This document shows, one piece after another, positions 51,724 to 61,038 of a DNA stretch of 64,000 nucleotides (its first letter is position 1; the number at the start of each line of letters is the position of its first letter). The stretch spans positions 147,295 to 211,294 of the forward strand of contig DASYKT010000005.1 of assembly GCA_035995185.1 (NCBI GenBank). The letters run 5' to 3'. The DNA is from DASYKT01 sp035995185. Lineage in GTDB: Bacteria; Acidobacteriota; Blastocatellia; Pyrinomonadales; Pyrinomonadaceae. Under the pieces are notes generated by a model. It had not been told where the DNA came from and did no database searches. It saw nothing but the letters and a program-made list of their open reading frames with translations. A program made the position numbers and the translations under genes.

Positions 51724-53082
51724 ATGGCTACACCTGGTTACGAGACCCGCGATCAATTCCTGGAAAAACCGCTGCCCAGCAGCACGGAAAGCGAGCGCGT
51801 GATCCTGGGTGCCATTCTGTTGGACAACTCGCTGGCCAGCCAGGCGATCGAGCTGCTAAAACCTGACGACTTCTATTCCCTTTCGCATCGCCGGATCTTC
51901 GGCGCGATCATTTCTCTTTTCGAGCGCGGTTCAAAGATCGACCCTATCCTGCTCGGTGAAGAGTTAAAAAAGGAAAGCGCGTTGGAATCGGTCGGCGGAG
52001 TTTCCGCCATTACCAATCTCACTTACGGCTTGCCGCATTTTTCCAATATCACGACCTACGCCAAGGTGGTTCATGACAAATCCGTGGTCCGCAACCTGAT
52101 CAAGGCTTGTAACCAGATCACCAGCGACGCGCTGACCGAAGAAGACGACGCCACCGTCATACTCGACCGCGCCGAACAGATGATATTCGCATTGGCCGAA
52201 GAGCGGACCCGCCAGGGCTTTAGCCACGTAAAACCGATCGCGCACGAAGTGCTGGAAAAAGTTCAGGAGTTTGCCCGCCGCGAAACTCACGCCCTGACCG
52301 GACTGGCAACCGGTTTTCGTGATTTCGATTCGGTGACCTCGGGACTGCAAAAGACCGACCTGATCATCATCGCCGCGCGCCCCTCGATGGGAAAAACCTC
52401 GCTTTGTCTGACGCTGGCGCAAAACGCCGCGATCTTTGAAAACGCCGTGGTCGCGGTCTTCTCGCTGGAAATGTCAAAAGAACAGCTGGTAATGAGAATG
52501 CTCAGCTCCGAAGCTAAGGTTGATGCGCATCGCTTCCGCAACGGCTTTTTGACCACCGACGAATGGGGACGGTTGGGCGGCGCCATCCAAACGCTTGAAA
52601 ACGCCAAGATCTATATCGACGACACACCGGGAATTTCCGTGCTGGAAATGCGCGCGAAATCCCGCCGGCTGGCATCGGAACAAAAAAAGCTCGATTTGAT
52701 CATCGTGGACTATATGCAGCTGATGTCGGGCGGCAAGCGGATCGAATCCCGCCAGCAGGAAGTCGCCCAGATCTCGCGCGAATTAAAAGGGCTCGCCAAA
52801 GAATTGAACGTTCCCGTCGTAGCCCTCTCGCAGCTTTCACGCGCGCCCGAAGCCCGTACCGATCACCGCCCGCAGCTGGCCGACCTGCGCGAATCGGGTT
52901 CGATCGAGCAGGATGCGGACGTCGTCGCCTTTATCTATCGCGAGGAACAATATAAACCCTCGGAAGAAAATATCGGGCAGGCCGAAATAATCATCGCCAA
53001 ACAAAGAAACGGCCCGACCGGCACGATCCGAATGGCCTTTATCAAAGAGTTCACCAGGTTTGAAAGTATTTGGCAGGGATAA
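51724..53082 (+). CDS. dnaB: Replicative DNA helicase
   Basis: 452 residues. N-terminal domain (PSSTESERVILGAILLDNSLASQAIELLKPDDFYSLSHRRIF), linker, then the RecA-like helicase: Walker A IAARPSMGKTSLCL (about 216-230), LDLIIVDYMQLMSG (Walker B), SRELKGLAKELNVPVVALSQLSRAPE and the arginine-finger region ADLRESGSIEQDADVVAFIYREE. Unwinds DNA at the replication fork as a hexamer. No intein. It sits after rplI, a widespread order. Confidence 0.98.
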   Translation: MATPGYETRDQFLEKPLPSSTESERVILGAILLDNSLASQAIELLKPDDFYSLSHRRIFGAIISLFERGSKIDPILLGEELKKESALESVGGVSAITNLTYGLPHFSNITTYAKVVHDKSVVRNLIKACNQITSDALTEEDDATVILDRAEQMIFALAEERTRQGFSHVKPIAHEVLEKVQEFARRETHALTGLATGFRDFDSVTSGLQKTDLIIIAARPSMGKTSLCLTLAQNAAIFENAVVAVFSLEMSKEQLVMRMLSSEAKVDAHRFRNGFLTTDEWGRLGGAIQTLENAKIYIDDTPGISVLEMRAKSRRLASEQKKLDLIIVDYMQLMSGGKRIESRQQEVAQISRELKGLAKELNVPVVALSQLSRAPEARTDHRPQLADLRESGSIEQDADVVAFIYREEQYKPSEENIGQAEIIIAKQRNGPTGTIRMAFIKEFTRFESIWQG

Positions 53083-53385
53083 CTATTCATTGTTAAATGG
53101 CTTTGCCTATAAAATCGACATAAATTCAAACATTTCCTGGTTTTGTTCATGTCGTTTTCGTGTTATTTCGTGGTTATTCTCTTAAAGCCGCAATAACAGC
53201 GAATTCAAGACTGGAACCACGAACCCACACGAAAAAACCTAGCCGGGCCATTTCTCAATATTTAGTTATTAATTGCTTTTTGAAACATTAATAAATAAGA
53301 TTACGACTCTAAAACCAAATTTGTCTCGAATAATATTGTGGCGATCAAGGGTAGTTGGGTAATTTCCATATTTGGAGACTGTTAA
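53083..53385. other. Intergenic region with TTCGTGT-type imperfect hairpin
   Basis: 303 bases, no gene. TTTTCGTGTTATTTCGTGGTT (53155-53175) and AACCACGAACCCACACGAAAA (53215-53235) pair with three mismatches, the same motif as in other gaps. The rest is A/T-rich. Confidence 0.55.
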
Positions 53386-53919
53386 ATGAAGTGGCTAAAA
53401 CGCATTTTATTGGTTCTGATCGTATTAGTGGTCATATTTTTATCTGTTGGTTTTATTTTACCGGCTCATTATAAAGTTGAACGAAGCATCACCATGAAGT
53501 CCGACCCGAATAAGGTCTACCCGATCATCAGCGATCTGAAGACCTGGAACAGCTGGACCGCGTGGAACGACAAACGATATCCCGATATGAAAACGAAATT
53601 TTCCGGTTCGGATTCGGGACAGGGCGCAAAAATGGATTGGGACGGCAAGGACGTCGGCCAGGGCGCGCTCGAGGTGACCAAAAGCATTCCTGCCGACGGC
53701 ATAGAATATACGCTTAGTATCGATCAAGGCCAGTTCCAGTCTAACGGGGCGATAAAAATGAAATTGACGGGCGATGGCCTCGAAGTCACCTGGATCAACG
53801 AAGGCGATCTGGGAATGAACCCGCTAAATCGCTACGTCGGATTATTGATGGATCATTTTATGGCCCAGGACCTGGAAACCGGTTTAAGAAATCTCAAGAA
53901 TGCTACCGAAGTACATTAG
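53386..53919 (+). CDS. Membrane-anchored SRPBCC-family protein
   Basis: 177 residues. One N-terminal membrane segment (RILLVLIVLVVIFLSVGFILP, residues 6-26), then an SRPBCC/polyketide-cyclase-like domain starting YKVERSITMKSDPNKVYPIISDLKTWNSWTAW, whose pattern of a hydrophobic cavity is recognised by alternate strands (KMDWDGKDVGQGALEV). Such proteins bind lipids or other hydrophobic ligands; the ligand is unknown. Followed by an intrinsic terminator. Confidence 0.83.
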   Translation: MKWLKRILLVLIVLVVIFLSVGFILPAHYKVERSITMKSDPNKVYPIISDLKTWNSWTAWNDKRYPDMKTKFSGSDSGQGAKMDWDGKDVGQGALEVTKSIPADGIEYTLSIDQGQFQSNGAIKMKLTGDGLEVTWINEGDLGMNPLNRYVGLLMDHFMAQDLETGLRNLKNATEVH

Positions 53920-53979
53920 TAACTATTAATTATTAACGATGAACTATTAATTGTTCTTCGGAAAAACAGATCAAAATTT

Positions 53980-54017
53980 TCAGCTCTTGTGCGTTTTTGA
54001 CAAGGGCTGATTTTTTT
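53980..54017 (+). terminator. Intrinsic terminator before alr
   Basis: TCAGCTCTTGT (53980-53990) and ACAAGGGCTGA (54000-54010) form an 11-bp stem (one G-U) with 7 U after it (54011-54017). It ends the SRPBCC transcript. A TTG that would start an extended alr reading lies in the loop and cannot be used. Confidence 0.85.
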
Positions 54018-54053
54018 GTAATGCTCAATTTTTTGTTACGCGCTAAAAAAATA

Positions 54054-55214
54054 ATGGATAATACCACGCCGCAATACAGCTCCACGTACAATAGCCGCCC
54101 GACCTGGGCCGAGATCGACCTGAATAACCTGGCGGCGAATTTTCACGCCACTAAGGAATTTGTCGGCCGCGATCTGAAATACATGGCGGTGGTCAAAGCC
54201 GACGGCTACGGCCACGGAGCGGTCGAATGCGCGCGCCGGCTGGAAAAAGAAGGCATCGATTGGTTTGGCGTCGCCTTGCCCGAAGAAGGCGTCGAGCTGC
54301 GCAGTTCCGGTATCCGCAAGCTTATTCTTTGCCTGGGGAGTTTTTGGGAAGGGCAGGAAAACCTCCTGTTAAATTACGATCTTACCCCGACCATCTTCCG
54401 CCTCGATCTGGCCGAACGTTTTAATAACGCGGCCAAAGCACAAGGTATGATGGCTGACGTTCATATCAAGATCGACACGGGAATGGGCAGGGTCGGCGTG
54501 CGTTACGATGCCGTCCGCGAATTTGCCGATAGATTAAAAAGTTTTGAAAATCTTCGTGTTGACGGCTTGATGACGCATCTGGCCGCGGCTGACGACCTGA
54601 AACAAGATCCCTTTACCGACGAGCAGGTTCGACGATTCAACGAGTGCGTAGATATTTTTCACGAAAAAGGTTTTCATCCTTCATATCGTGACCTGGCAAA
54701 TTCGCCGGGCGCGGTCGGGCATCCGAACACCCGGGGAAATATGGTCAGGATCGGCGGCATTCTCTATGGACTTGGCGGCGACATTTTGCCAAAGGAAATT
54801 GCTAAGCCTGAGTTAAAACCGGTCTTATCTCTTTATTCCCGTGTCGCGCTGCTAAAAACCATACCGGCGCATGAAACTCTGGGTTACAGCCGGACGTTTG
54901 AAACCGCGCGCGATTCTATCATCGCCACCGTTCCGATCGGTTACCAGGACGGTTATATGAGATTGCTTTCCAATACCGGCCGGGCGTTGGTAAATGGCCA
55001 ATACGCTCCCATCGTCGGGCGCGTCTCGATGGATTGGATACTGGTGGATGTTACCGATATTCCGGATCACAAGCTCGGTGATAAAGTAACGCTGATCGGT
55101 GAAGAAAACGGCAACACCGTCACCGCCGAAGAGGTCGCGCAAAAAACCGGCACCATTTCTTACGAAGTGACCTGCGGCATCAGCGCGCGCGTGCCGAGAA
55201 TTTATATCAATTAA
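54054..55214 (+). CDS. alr: Alanine racemase
   Basis: 386 residues from the ATG at 54054; ATGs upstream (54021) are near the terminator and give an odd N-terminus. Makes D-alanine for peptidoglycan. Landmarks: RPTWAEIDLNNLAANF, the PLP lysine in MAVVKADGYGHGA, DVHIKIDTGMGRVGV, the catalytic Tyr in TLGYSRTFE, PIVGRVSMDWILVDVTD and GEENGNTVTAEEVA. All key residues are present. Confidence 0.97.
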   Translation: MDNTTPQYSSTYNSRPTWAEIDLNNLAANFHATKEFVGRDLKYMAVVKADGYGHGAVECARRLEKEGIDWFGVALPEEGVELRSSGIRKLILCLGSFWEGQENLLLNYDLTPTIFRLDLAERFNNAAKAQGMMADVHIKIDTGMGRVGVRYDAVREFADRLKSFENLRVDGLMTHLAAADDLKQDPFTDEQVRRFNECVDIFHEKGFHPSYRDLANSPGAVGHPNTRGNMVRIGGILYGLGGDILPKEIAKPELKPVLSLYSRVALLKTIPAHETLGYSRTFETARDSIIATVPIGYQDGYMRLLSNTGRALVNGQYAPIVGRVSMDWILVDVTDIPDHKLGDKVTLIGEENGNTVTAEEVAQKTGTISYEVTCGISARVPRIYIN

Positions 55215-55228
55215 TTTGTGTCCGGATT

Positions 55229-55310
55229 TCGTGTGTTTCGTGCGCTTCGTGGTTACGTCTTTTGTCGCCTTTTATATGAACCGGAAATTAACCGCTAAAC
55301 ACACGAAACG
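55229..55310. repeat. Imperfect TTCGTGT-type inverted repeat
   Basis: TTTCGTGTGTTTCGTGCGC... (from about 55229) and ...CTAAACACACGAAACGCAC (ending about 55315) can pair imperfectly across about 40 bases. Same motif as other intergenic hairpins of this window; located just after alr. Confidence 0.45.
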
Positions 55311-55342
55311 CACTAAAAACTATCATTAGTTTAACGATAATT

Positions 55343-56824
55343 ATGCTTATAAAGTCAGCACAAGATGAAATTCAAGATTTTTTGACCGACGCCAGCAATA
55401 TCAAGGGCGGCAGCGTTGATAAAGTAATCTTTCCCGAAAGCGCGTCGGAGATCGCCGAAGCACTGCGCGAAGCAAATAAAAATAACACCCCGTTCACGGT
55501 TTCCGGCGCGGGCACCGGGCTGGTCGGCGGCCGGGTTCCTTTTGGCGGCATCGTCCTGGCGATGGACAAGCTAAACCGGATCAAAGATATTTCGGCCGAA
55601 CAATTTTTTGGCGTCGTCGAAAGCGGCGTTATCCTGGGCGATTATCAGAAAGCGGTCGAGGCAAAAGATCTTTTTTACCCGCCCGACCCGACAGAATGGT
55701 CCTGTCAGATGGGCGGCACGGTCGCTACCAACGCTTCGGGTTCGCGTAGTTTTAAATACAGCGCCACGCGCTCCTGGGTCAGGCGTTTGGAAATTGTTTT
55801 ACCTACCGGCGATACTTTAAATTTAAAACGCGGAGATCGCAGTTTCGACGAAAGCGGCAAATGTTCGCTTGAGCTTTCGGATAAAAAGATCGACCTCAAA
55901 CTCCCTACTTATCGCATGCCGAATACCAGCAAGCACGCCGCGGGTTACTTTTCCCGGCCGGGCATGGATCTGATCGATCTTTTTATCGGGAGCGAAGGCA
56001 CGCTCGGCATCGTCACCGAAATTGAAACTTCCCTGCTGCCAAAACCGGAAAAATATCTGAGCGGAATAATTTTCTTTACCGATGAAAAAAACCTGCTCGA
56101 ATTTGTCAGCCGCGCCCGCGCGTCGTCTTATGAAAATCGCGCAGCTAAAAATAAGAACGCGGTCGATGCTTCCCTCTTGGAATATTTCGATCGCAACTCC
56201 CTTGATTTTATTCGCGATAAATTTCCCCAGGTACCGGAAAATATGGCCGGGGCGATCTTTTTCGAACAGGAAACGACCGAAGCGAACGAAGATGGGCTGC
56301 TAACGCTTTGGAATCAGCTTCTGGAAGAAACCGGCGCCGAGATCGAAATCTCGTGGTTTGCCATCAACGCCGAAGACGCGAAAAAAATGCGCGAATTTCG
56401 CCACGCCCTGCCGGTGGCCGTAAATGAATGGATAGTAAAACACGGGCAGAGAAAAGTCTCGACCGATATGGCGGTCAGCAATCAGGAATTCCCCCGGCAG
56501 TTAAAGTTTTATCAGGATACGTTAAAAGAGGCAGGATTGAATTACGTTATCTTCGGCCACATCGGCGACAACCACGTGCATGTAAATATTTTGCCCCGCG
56601 ATGAAAGCGAAGCGCAAAAGGCGCGGCACATCTACGGACGCTTTATCGCGCGCACGTGCATCGTCGGCGGCACCATCTCGGCCGAGCACGGCGTCGGAAA
56701 ACTGAAACGAAAATATCTTAACGTAATGTTCGGCGAGAGATTCTTAAATGAAATGATCGAGGTCAAGAAAGCTCTTGACCCCAAATTCCTGCTCGGACGC
56801 GGCAATATGTTTGATGTCCTCTGA
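55343..56824 (+). CDS. FAD-binding oxidoreductase, GlcD/D-lactate dehydrogenase type
   Basis: 493 residues. The FAD_binding_4 domain has FTVSGAGTGLVGGRVPFGGIVLAMDKL (about 55-80), CQMGGTVATNASGSRSFKYSATRSWV and the FAD-oxidase C-terminal domain has GHIGDNHVHVNILPRD and GTISAEHGVGKLKRKYL (about 445-470). Family members oxidise D-2-hydroxy acids such as glycolate or D-lactate and pass electrons to the respiratory chain. The particular substrate cannot be read from the sequence. Stands alone. Confidence 0.93.
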   Translation: MLIKSAQDEIQDFLTDASNIKGGSVDKVIFPESASEIAEALREANKNNTPFTVSGAGTGLVGGRVPFGGIVLAMDKLNRIKDISAEQFFGVVESGVILGDYQKAVEAKDLFYPPDPTEWSCQMGGTVATNASGSRSFKYSATRSWVRRLEIVLPTGDTLNLKRGDRSFDESGKCSLELSDKKIDLKLPTYRMPNTSKHAAGYFSRPGMDLIDLFIGSEGTLGIVTEIETSLLPKPEKYLSGIIFFTDEKNLLEFVSRARASSYENRAAKNKNAVDASLLEYFDRNSLDFIRDKFPQVPENMAGAIFFEQETTEANEDGLLTLWNQLLEETGAEIEISWFAINAEDAKKMREFRHALPVAVNEWIVKHGQRKVSTDMAVSNQEFPRQLKFYQDTLKEAGLNYVIFGHIGDNHVHVNILPRDESEAQKARHIYGRFIARTCIVGGTISAEHGVGKLKRKYLNVMFGERFLNEMIEVKKALDPKFLLGRGNMFDVL

Positions 56825-56842
56825 TTTTCGCTTTTTAAACCA

Positions 56843-56919
56843 CAAAGACACGAAGTACACAAAGAAAGAAATTATTACCGATTTATTTCTTATTTCTCTT
56901 TGTGTACTTCGTGTCTTTG
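56843..56919. repeat. Perfect 23-bp inverted repeat between convergent genes
   Basis: CAAAGACACGAAGTACACAA... (56843-56865) and the exact complement (56897-56919), 31-base A/T-rich loop. Between the oxidase gene and the convergent TPR gene. Shares the ACACGAAG motif with the other hairpins. Confidence 0.7.
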
Positions 56920-56948
56920 GTGAATTCGCAGACAGAAAAACCAGTCGG

Positions 56949-59036
56949 TTATCGCCCCGGTTTCTTTACCAGCTTGGCTTTGATCTTGGCCACCTCGGTG
57001 TTGTCCGAAGTCAGATTCAGCGCTTTCTGCCAGTTGACCCGCGCCAGGTCAAGCTTCCCTTGTTTGGCGTAAACGTCACCCAGGTGATCGAGCGCCGTAG
57101 CCGATGACGGATCGCGACGATTCGCTTCCTTCAAATGCTTTTCGGCCTCATCGTAATTTCCCATCTTGAAATAGACCCAGCCCAGGCTGTCGAGGAATGA
57201 AGGATTTTCCGGCTGCGTTTTGACGGCCTTTTGCGTCATTTGCAGAGCCTCATCCAATTTTTCCCCGCGTTCGGCCAGAAAATATCCCAGGTTATTAAGC
57301 GCCGTGGCATTTTCCGGTGTTTTTTCAATCAGGTCACGCAGAGTTTTTTCCGACCCTTTATAATCACCGGCGCCGTTTTGCGCGGTTGCCAGTGTAAGCA
57401 GAACTACTTGTTTCAGATCTTCGCTTTGCGCCAGCGCAAGTGCGGTTTGGGCGGCATCCACCGCTTTCGCTCCCTGTTTGACCTGAGAATAAAGGCCTGA
57501 GATCATCAGGTAATTATTGATGTCCCGCGCTGCCGTCTGCGGTGAAGCCGCGATCTTCCCTTTATTCACGATCTTGGTCCTGATCAATGCCACTGCCTCT
57601 TCGACGCGGCCGAGGTCGGTAAGAATATAGGCTTCCTGATAAAAGTATTCGTCTGAAGATGGCGTTTTCTGGCGCAGCGCGCGGACCGTGCGAAGCGCTT
57701 CGGCCTTTTTGCCGGTATCGCGCAAAAGTTTGACCAGCTGCAGATCTGCAAACGGGTCGTCCTTGCCCAGAAGAGTTCGCGCGCGCTCTATCACTTGTTT
57801 GGCCTCTTCGATCCGCTGGCCGTTCTTATGCAGTTGAACTATTCCCGACAAGACCTGCGTGGCAAAAAATCGCTCACTCTCATCCAGCACCGGCGTGCCG
57901 TCTATCCCCTGCGACTTGAGGGCCGCCTCGTAAGAGGCTACGGCTTCCTTGTCATTCCCCATGTCGGCGTAAGTATCGCCCAGCGTAAGCTGTAATTTCG
58001 CGGCCGACATTTTATCGTCGGCCTTTTCAATGCTTTTACGCAGCGTCTTGATGGCTTCGTCGCCCATTCCCGAACCTAGCTGCACCCCGGCCAGCGCCTC
58101 GACCAGCGAGACATTTCCGGGATTGGCATAGACCGCTTGCTGTAATGATTGAATGACCTGCGCGATGTTTTCGCTATCGGCTTTTCCCAGCGCCTGTTTC
58201 AGCACTTCAACCGCTTCTTCATTTTCCGGCTCATCGGCGATCTTTCTGCTGATCACATCCAAAGCTTCCTTGTCGCGCCCGGCTTTTAGCAGCGCCTTCG
58301 CCAGCCGCAATGATGCGCCATCGGGCGAGAGGTCCTGCCCGCCCGTTGCGCGGCGGAAAAAGTCGTATTCAAAACGCGAGGCCGGCGGCACGGAACCGAT
58401 CCATTTATTAAGCGAATCCAGTTCATCGGCAGCGCGGTCCAGGCGGTTATAAAGCTCGCTCAAATAGGCCCACGATTCGGAACCGCGCGGATCAAGGCGC
58501 GCTACTTCTTTCCATTCCGCGATGGCTTTATCCACAAAAATTTTATCGATGTTCACTTCGGTCAACTTGGCTTTGAGCGTATATACGCGGCCGAGCATAC
58601 GGTGCGCGGCAAAGCTGTTCGAGTTGATCTTTAAGGCCATCGCGGCTATCTTGACCGCTTCGTCCAGCGTGCTCAGCTCGGCTATCGCGTTATAGGCTTC
58701 CGATAAAGAAGGGTCTGATTCGACGGCGTTTTGAAAGGATTGTTTCGCCAGGCGGATGTTCACGTCGTATTCGGTCTTGGTCTGCGACCGTTTGGCGGTT
58801 TCCAGAAACCTTTGGCCTTCGAGCAATTTCGCGTAGGCTTTTTCCCGCTGCTCGCGGCTGATCTGGCCGCCGGCCTTACTTAAAGCGGTTTCCAAAACCG
58901 TCGATATCAGCGGTGTCGGCGATGCGGCCGGGCGCGGCGTAGGTTGAGGTGGAGGCGGGTCCTGCGCTATAACGCTCGGAACACCAGCGGCCGCGAGAAA
59001 AACAAAACCAAAAAAAATCGAATAACTTTTCTTCAT
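56949..59036 (-). CDS. Exported TPR-repeat protein
   Basis: 695 residues. Signal peptide KKSYSIFFGFVFLAAAGVPSVIAQ, then a Pro-rich spacer (DPPPPQPTPRPAASPTP). From about residue 60 to the end it is a series of tetratricopeptide repeats (for example ALNNLGYFLAERGEKLDEALQMTQKAVKTQPENPSFLDSLGWVYFKMGNYDEAEKHLKEA). TPR proteins are scaffolds for other proteins, here in the periplasm or outside the cell. No enzymatic domain. Adjacent to two more envelope genes in the same direction. Confidence 0.9.
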   Translation of the reverse strand: MKKSYSIFFGFVFLAAAGVPSVIAQDPPPPQPTPRPAASPTPLISTVLETALSKAGGQISREQREKAYAKLLEGQRFLETAKRSQTKTEYDVNIRLAKQSFQNAVESDPSLSEAYNAIAELSTLDEAVKIAAMALKINSNSFAAHRMLGRVYTLKAKLTEVNIDKIFVDKAIAEWKEVARLDPRGSESWAYLSELYNRLDRAADELDSLNKWIGSVPPASRFEYDFFRRATGGQDLSPDGASLRLAKALLKAGRDKEALDVISRKIADEPENEEAVEVLKQALGKADSENIAQVIQSLQQAVYANPGNVSLVEALAGVQLGSGMGDEAIKTLRKSIEKADDKMSAAKLQLTLGDTYADMGNDKEAVASYEAALKSQGIDGTPVLDESERFFATQVLSGIVQLHKNGQRIEEAKQVIERARTLLGKDDPFADLQLVKLLRDTGKKAEALRTVRALRQKTPSSDEYFYQEAYILTDLGRVEEAVALIRTKIVNKGKIAASPQTAARDINNYLMISGLYSQVKQGAKAVDAAQTALALAQSEDLKQVVLLTLATAQNGAGDYKGSEKTLRDLIEKTPENATALNNLGYFLAERGEKLDEALQMTQKAVKTQPENPSFLDSLGWVYFKMGNYDEAEKHLKEANRRDPSSATALDHLGDVYAKQGKLDLARVNWQKALNLTSDNTEVAKIKAKLVKKPGR

Positions 59037-59438
59037 CTATACCTCTTTAACCCGTGCCGCCTTCTCACGGCGGCGATAACTCATAATAAACATGATCAGT
59101 GATATCGTCACCGCCCGCAGCGCGTCAAACTTATCCCCGCTTAAAAATGCCGTTACGGTCCCGAGAACGATCACGAGTATCGCAAAAACTCTCAGCGCCA
59201 GATGATTTACCCTGCCCGCGCTTCCCCAGAGGATCATTGCCAAAACGGCGATGGCTACGATCACTGCCCACGACACCATTATCCAAAGGCCATCGATGCG
59301 CGTCGGCTTTACCGTCGGACCAAGCAGCAGCCACGATAAAACCACCGCGCATATTATTGTCAAAATGCCGAGCCAGGAGATCAGCCGTGTCAGGCCTCCG
59401 ACATTAACTTCACGTTCGGTTTGATGTAATGGATTCAC
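59037..59438 (-). CDS. Small integral membrane protein, unknown
   Basis: 133 residues taking the GTG at 59438; a TTG at 59474 would start inside a stable hairpin (59449-59483) and is less credible. Four hydrophobic segments: LTRLISWLGILTIICAVVLSWLL, IMVSWAVIVAIAVLAMILW, HLALRVFAILVIVLGTVTAFL and AVTISLIMFIMS, then a basic end. No family is recognised. It lies between two exported TPR genes and ends right before the larger one (the stop adjoins its start), so it is probably co-transcribed. Confidence 0.6.
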   Translation of the reverse strand: MNPLHQTEREVNVGGLTRLISWLGILTIICAVVLSWLLLGPTVKPTRIDGLWIMVSWAVIVAIAVLAMILWGSAGRVNHLALRVFAILVIVLGTVTAFLSGDKFDALRAVTISLIMFIMSYRRREKAARVKEV

Positions 59439-59448
59439 AAATAGGATT

Positions 59449-59483
59449 CCCTGATACTTGGTCCGATAGGCCAAATATCAGGG
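59449..59483 (-). other. 13-bp hairpin downstream of TPR gene
   Basis: CCCTGATACTTGG (59449-59461) and CCAAATATCAGGG (59471-59483) pair with one G-U, 9-base loop. It follows the 496-aa gene by 15 bases. No U-tract, so it may slow or process the RNA more than terminate it. Confidence 0.5.
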
Positions 59484-59498
59484 AAATTTTCGGTCGTT

Positions 59499-60989
59499 TT
59501 ATTTTTCCGGGTTAGCCGCCGGCGTTTTGTTAGTCACCGCGGTCAATGCTTTAGGGATCTGCGAGTTATTCAATTCGCCCAAGTTTTCGATCACCGCGTC
59601 AATGAGTTCGAATTTCTCTTTATCGAAATCTTTGGTCATCAAAACGCCGTTCTTATCGATGGTGAGTTCATAACTGCCCGTCAATTCATCGGTAAAATTA
59701 GCCCAGAAAGATTTATTTGTCGGAGGCTGCCGTTCTAAACCTTCCTTGCTCGGTTCCGGGATCTTTGCGCCCATCAGGTCCAACTGCTGCTTGGCTTTTT
59801 CCGCGTAATCGCCATTCGGATAATCCTGCACTATCCGCTGGAAATAGCGCGCCGCCTGATCGTTTTCTTCCTCGGCCTGGTAAGTGACCGCGAGTTTAAA
59901 CAAAGTCTCGTCCATCCAGCCAAACTTGGGATATTTATCCAGGATCTCACGGTAACGTGACTGGGCGCCTTTTAAACCATTCTTCTTTTGCTCGATCGCT
60001 CGCTTGTAATAAAAATTGGCTATCCAGAGATTGTGCAGGCCGAGGTTATCCTGTACTTCGGACAACCGCGTTTCCGCCTCAGGCCGCAGCGTGCTGTTGG
60101 GATATTGCTGCAGAAGTGCTTTTAAGCGCTGCTCGGCTTTACGCGCGCGGCTGGCGTCGCGGTCCGGCCGGCCGATCTGCCGCATTTCAGATTCCGCGAT
60201 CTTTAACAGCACGCGGTCCGCCAGCGGATGGGTCGGGAAAAATGTCAGCCAATCCTGGTAAGCGGCAGCCGCCTGGATCAGATCGCTGGTCGTTCCCTGC
60301 AGATAAAATGAATCGGCGATCGCCAGCTTGGCCATCGGCAAGTACGGCGAATCGGAATAGGTCGTGATGATGGTGGTGAAAAGCAGCCGTCCGACTTCGT
60401 GGTTATGCTTGCGCACCTCGCGCGTGGCGACGATAAAGAGTTCGCGATCGCGCCCCGGGGTCACATTACCCATCAGCTCTTCATATTCATCGGTACCGCC
60501 GCCGAATATGCCGAGGAATTTTTTCTTTTTCTTGACCTCGCGCGGATCGCCCACACGGGAAACGGGGTTGCTGCGGGCCGCCGCTGTTTCCACCAGGGTC
60601 GCGTCCACTCTGGTCTGCAGGTCCGCGGTAGAAGTTTCGAATTGATCTACATCGCCGGATTCGTATTTCTCGGAACGGTCCATCTTGCCCTGAAGGTTAC
60701 TGATCTCCGAATTCAAGGAATCGACTTCTTTTTCCAGTGATTTAAGACGGGCCGACGGCGTATCGAGCGCGGTTTTATCGTCTTTTTTACCTTTGTCGTC
60801 TTTAGCGTCATCTTTCAAACCCGCCAGCGCGCCCTCGATGGAACGGTGCATGGCGTCTAATTTTTGACGCATCACCAGCAAACGCTGGCTCGGTGAACCG
60901 CCGTCCGGCTTGCTTTGGGCAAATACCGGCAGCGACAGACAAAAAACGATAATTAAACCAAATATTAAATTGCTTCTGCGGAAAAGCAT
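59499..60989 (-). CDS. Exported TPR/coiled-coil protein (BamD/YbgF-like)
   Basis: 496 residues with a signal peptide (RSNLIFGLIIVFCLSLPVFAQ). Residues about 40-125 form a coiled coil (RLLVMRQKLDAMHRSIEGALAGL, SLEKEVDSLNSEISNLQGKMD). From about 185 onwards TPR units of the outer-membrane-lipoprotein YfiO/BamD type repeat (FPTHPLADRVLLKIAESEM, YPNSTLRPEAETRLSEVQDN, FGWMDETLFKLAVTYQAEEENDQAARYFQRIVQDYPNGDYAEKAKQQ). Such proteins act in outer-membrane assembly or cell division. No lipobox, so probably soluble periplasmic. Confidence 0.85.
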   Translation of the reverse strand: MLFRRSNLIFGLIIVFCLSLPVFAQSKPDGGSPSQRLLVMRQKLDAMHRSIEGALAGLKDDAKDDKGKKDDKTALDTPSARLKSLEKEVDSLNSEISNLQGKMDRSEKYESGDVDQFETSTADLQTRVDATLVETAAARSNPVSRVGDPREVKKKKKFLGIFGGGTDEYEELMGNVTPGRDRELFIVATREVRKHNHEVGRLLFTTIITTYSDSPYLPMAKLAIADSFYLQGTTSDLIQAAAAYQDWLTFFPTHPLADRVLLKIAESEMRQIGRPDRDASRARKAEQRLKALLQQYPNSTLRPEAETRLSEVQDNLGLHNLWIANFYYKRAIEQKKNGLKGAQSRYREILDKYPKFGWMDETLFKLAVTYQAEEENDQAARYFQRIVQDYPNGDYAEKAKQQLDLMGAKIPEPSKEGLERQPPTNKSFWANFTDELTGSYELTIDKNGVLMTKDFDKEKFELIDAVIENLGELNNSQIPKALTAVTNKTPAANPEK

Positions 60990-61038
60990 CTTTCTCCTCC
61001 TAAAAAACTCCGCTTTGATAAATTCAAAACTTCTTTTA

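Noticed and set aside
53997..54053. Upstream start of alanine racemase (TTG at 53997)
   Set aside because: It lies in the loop of an intrinsic terminator and adds an N-terminus unlike the family.
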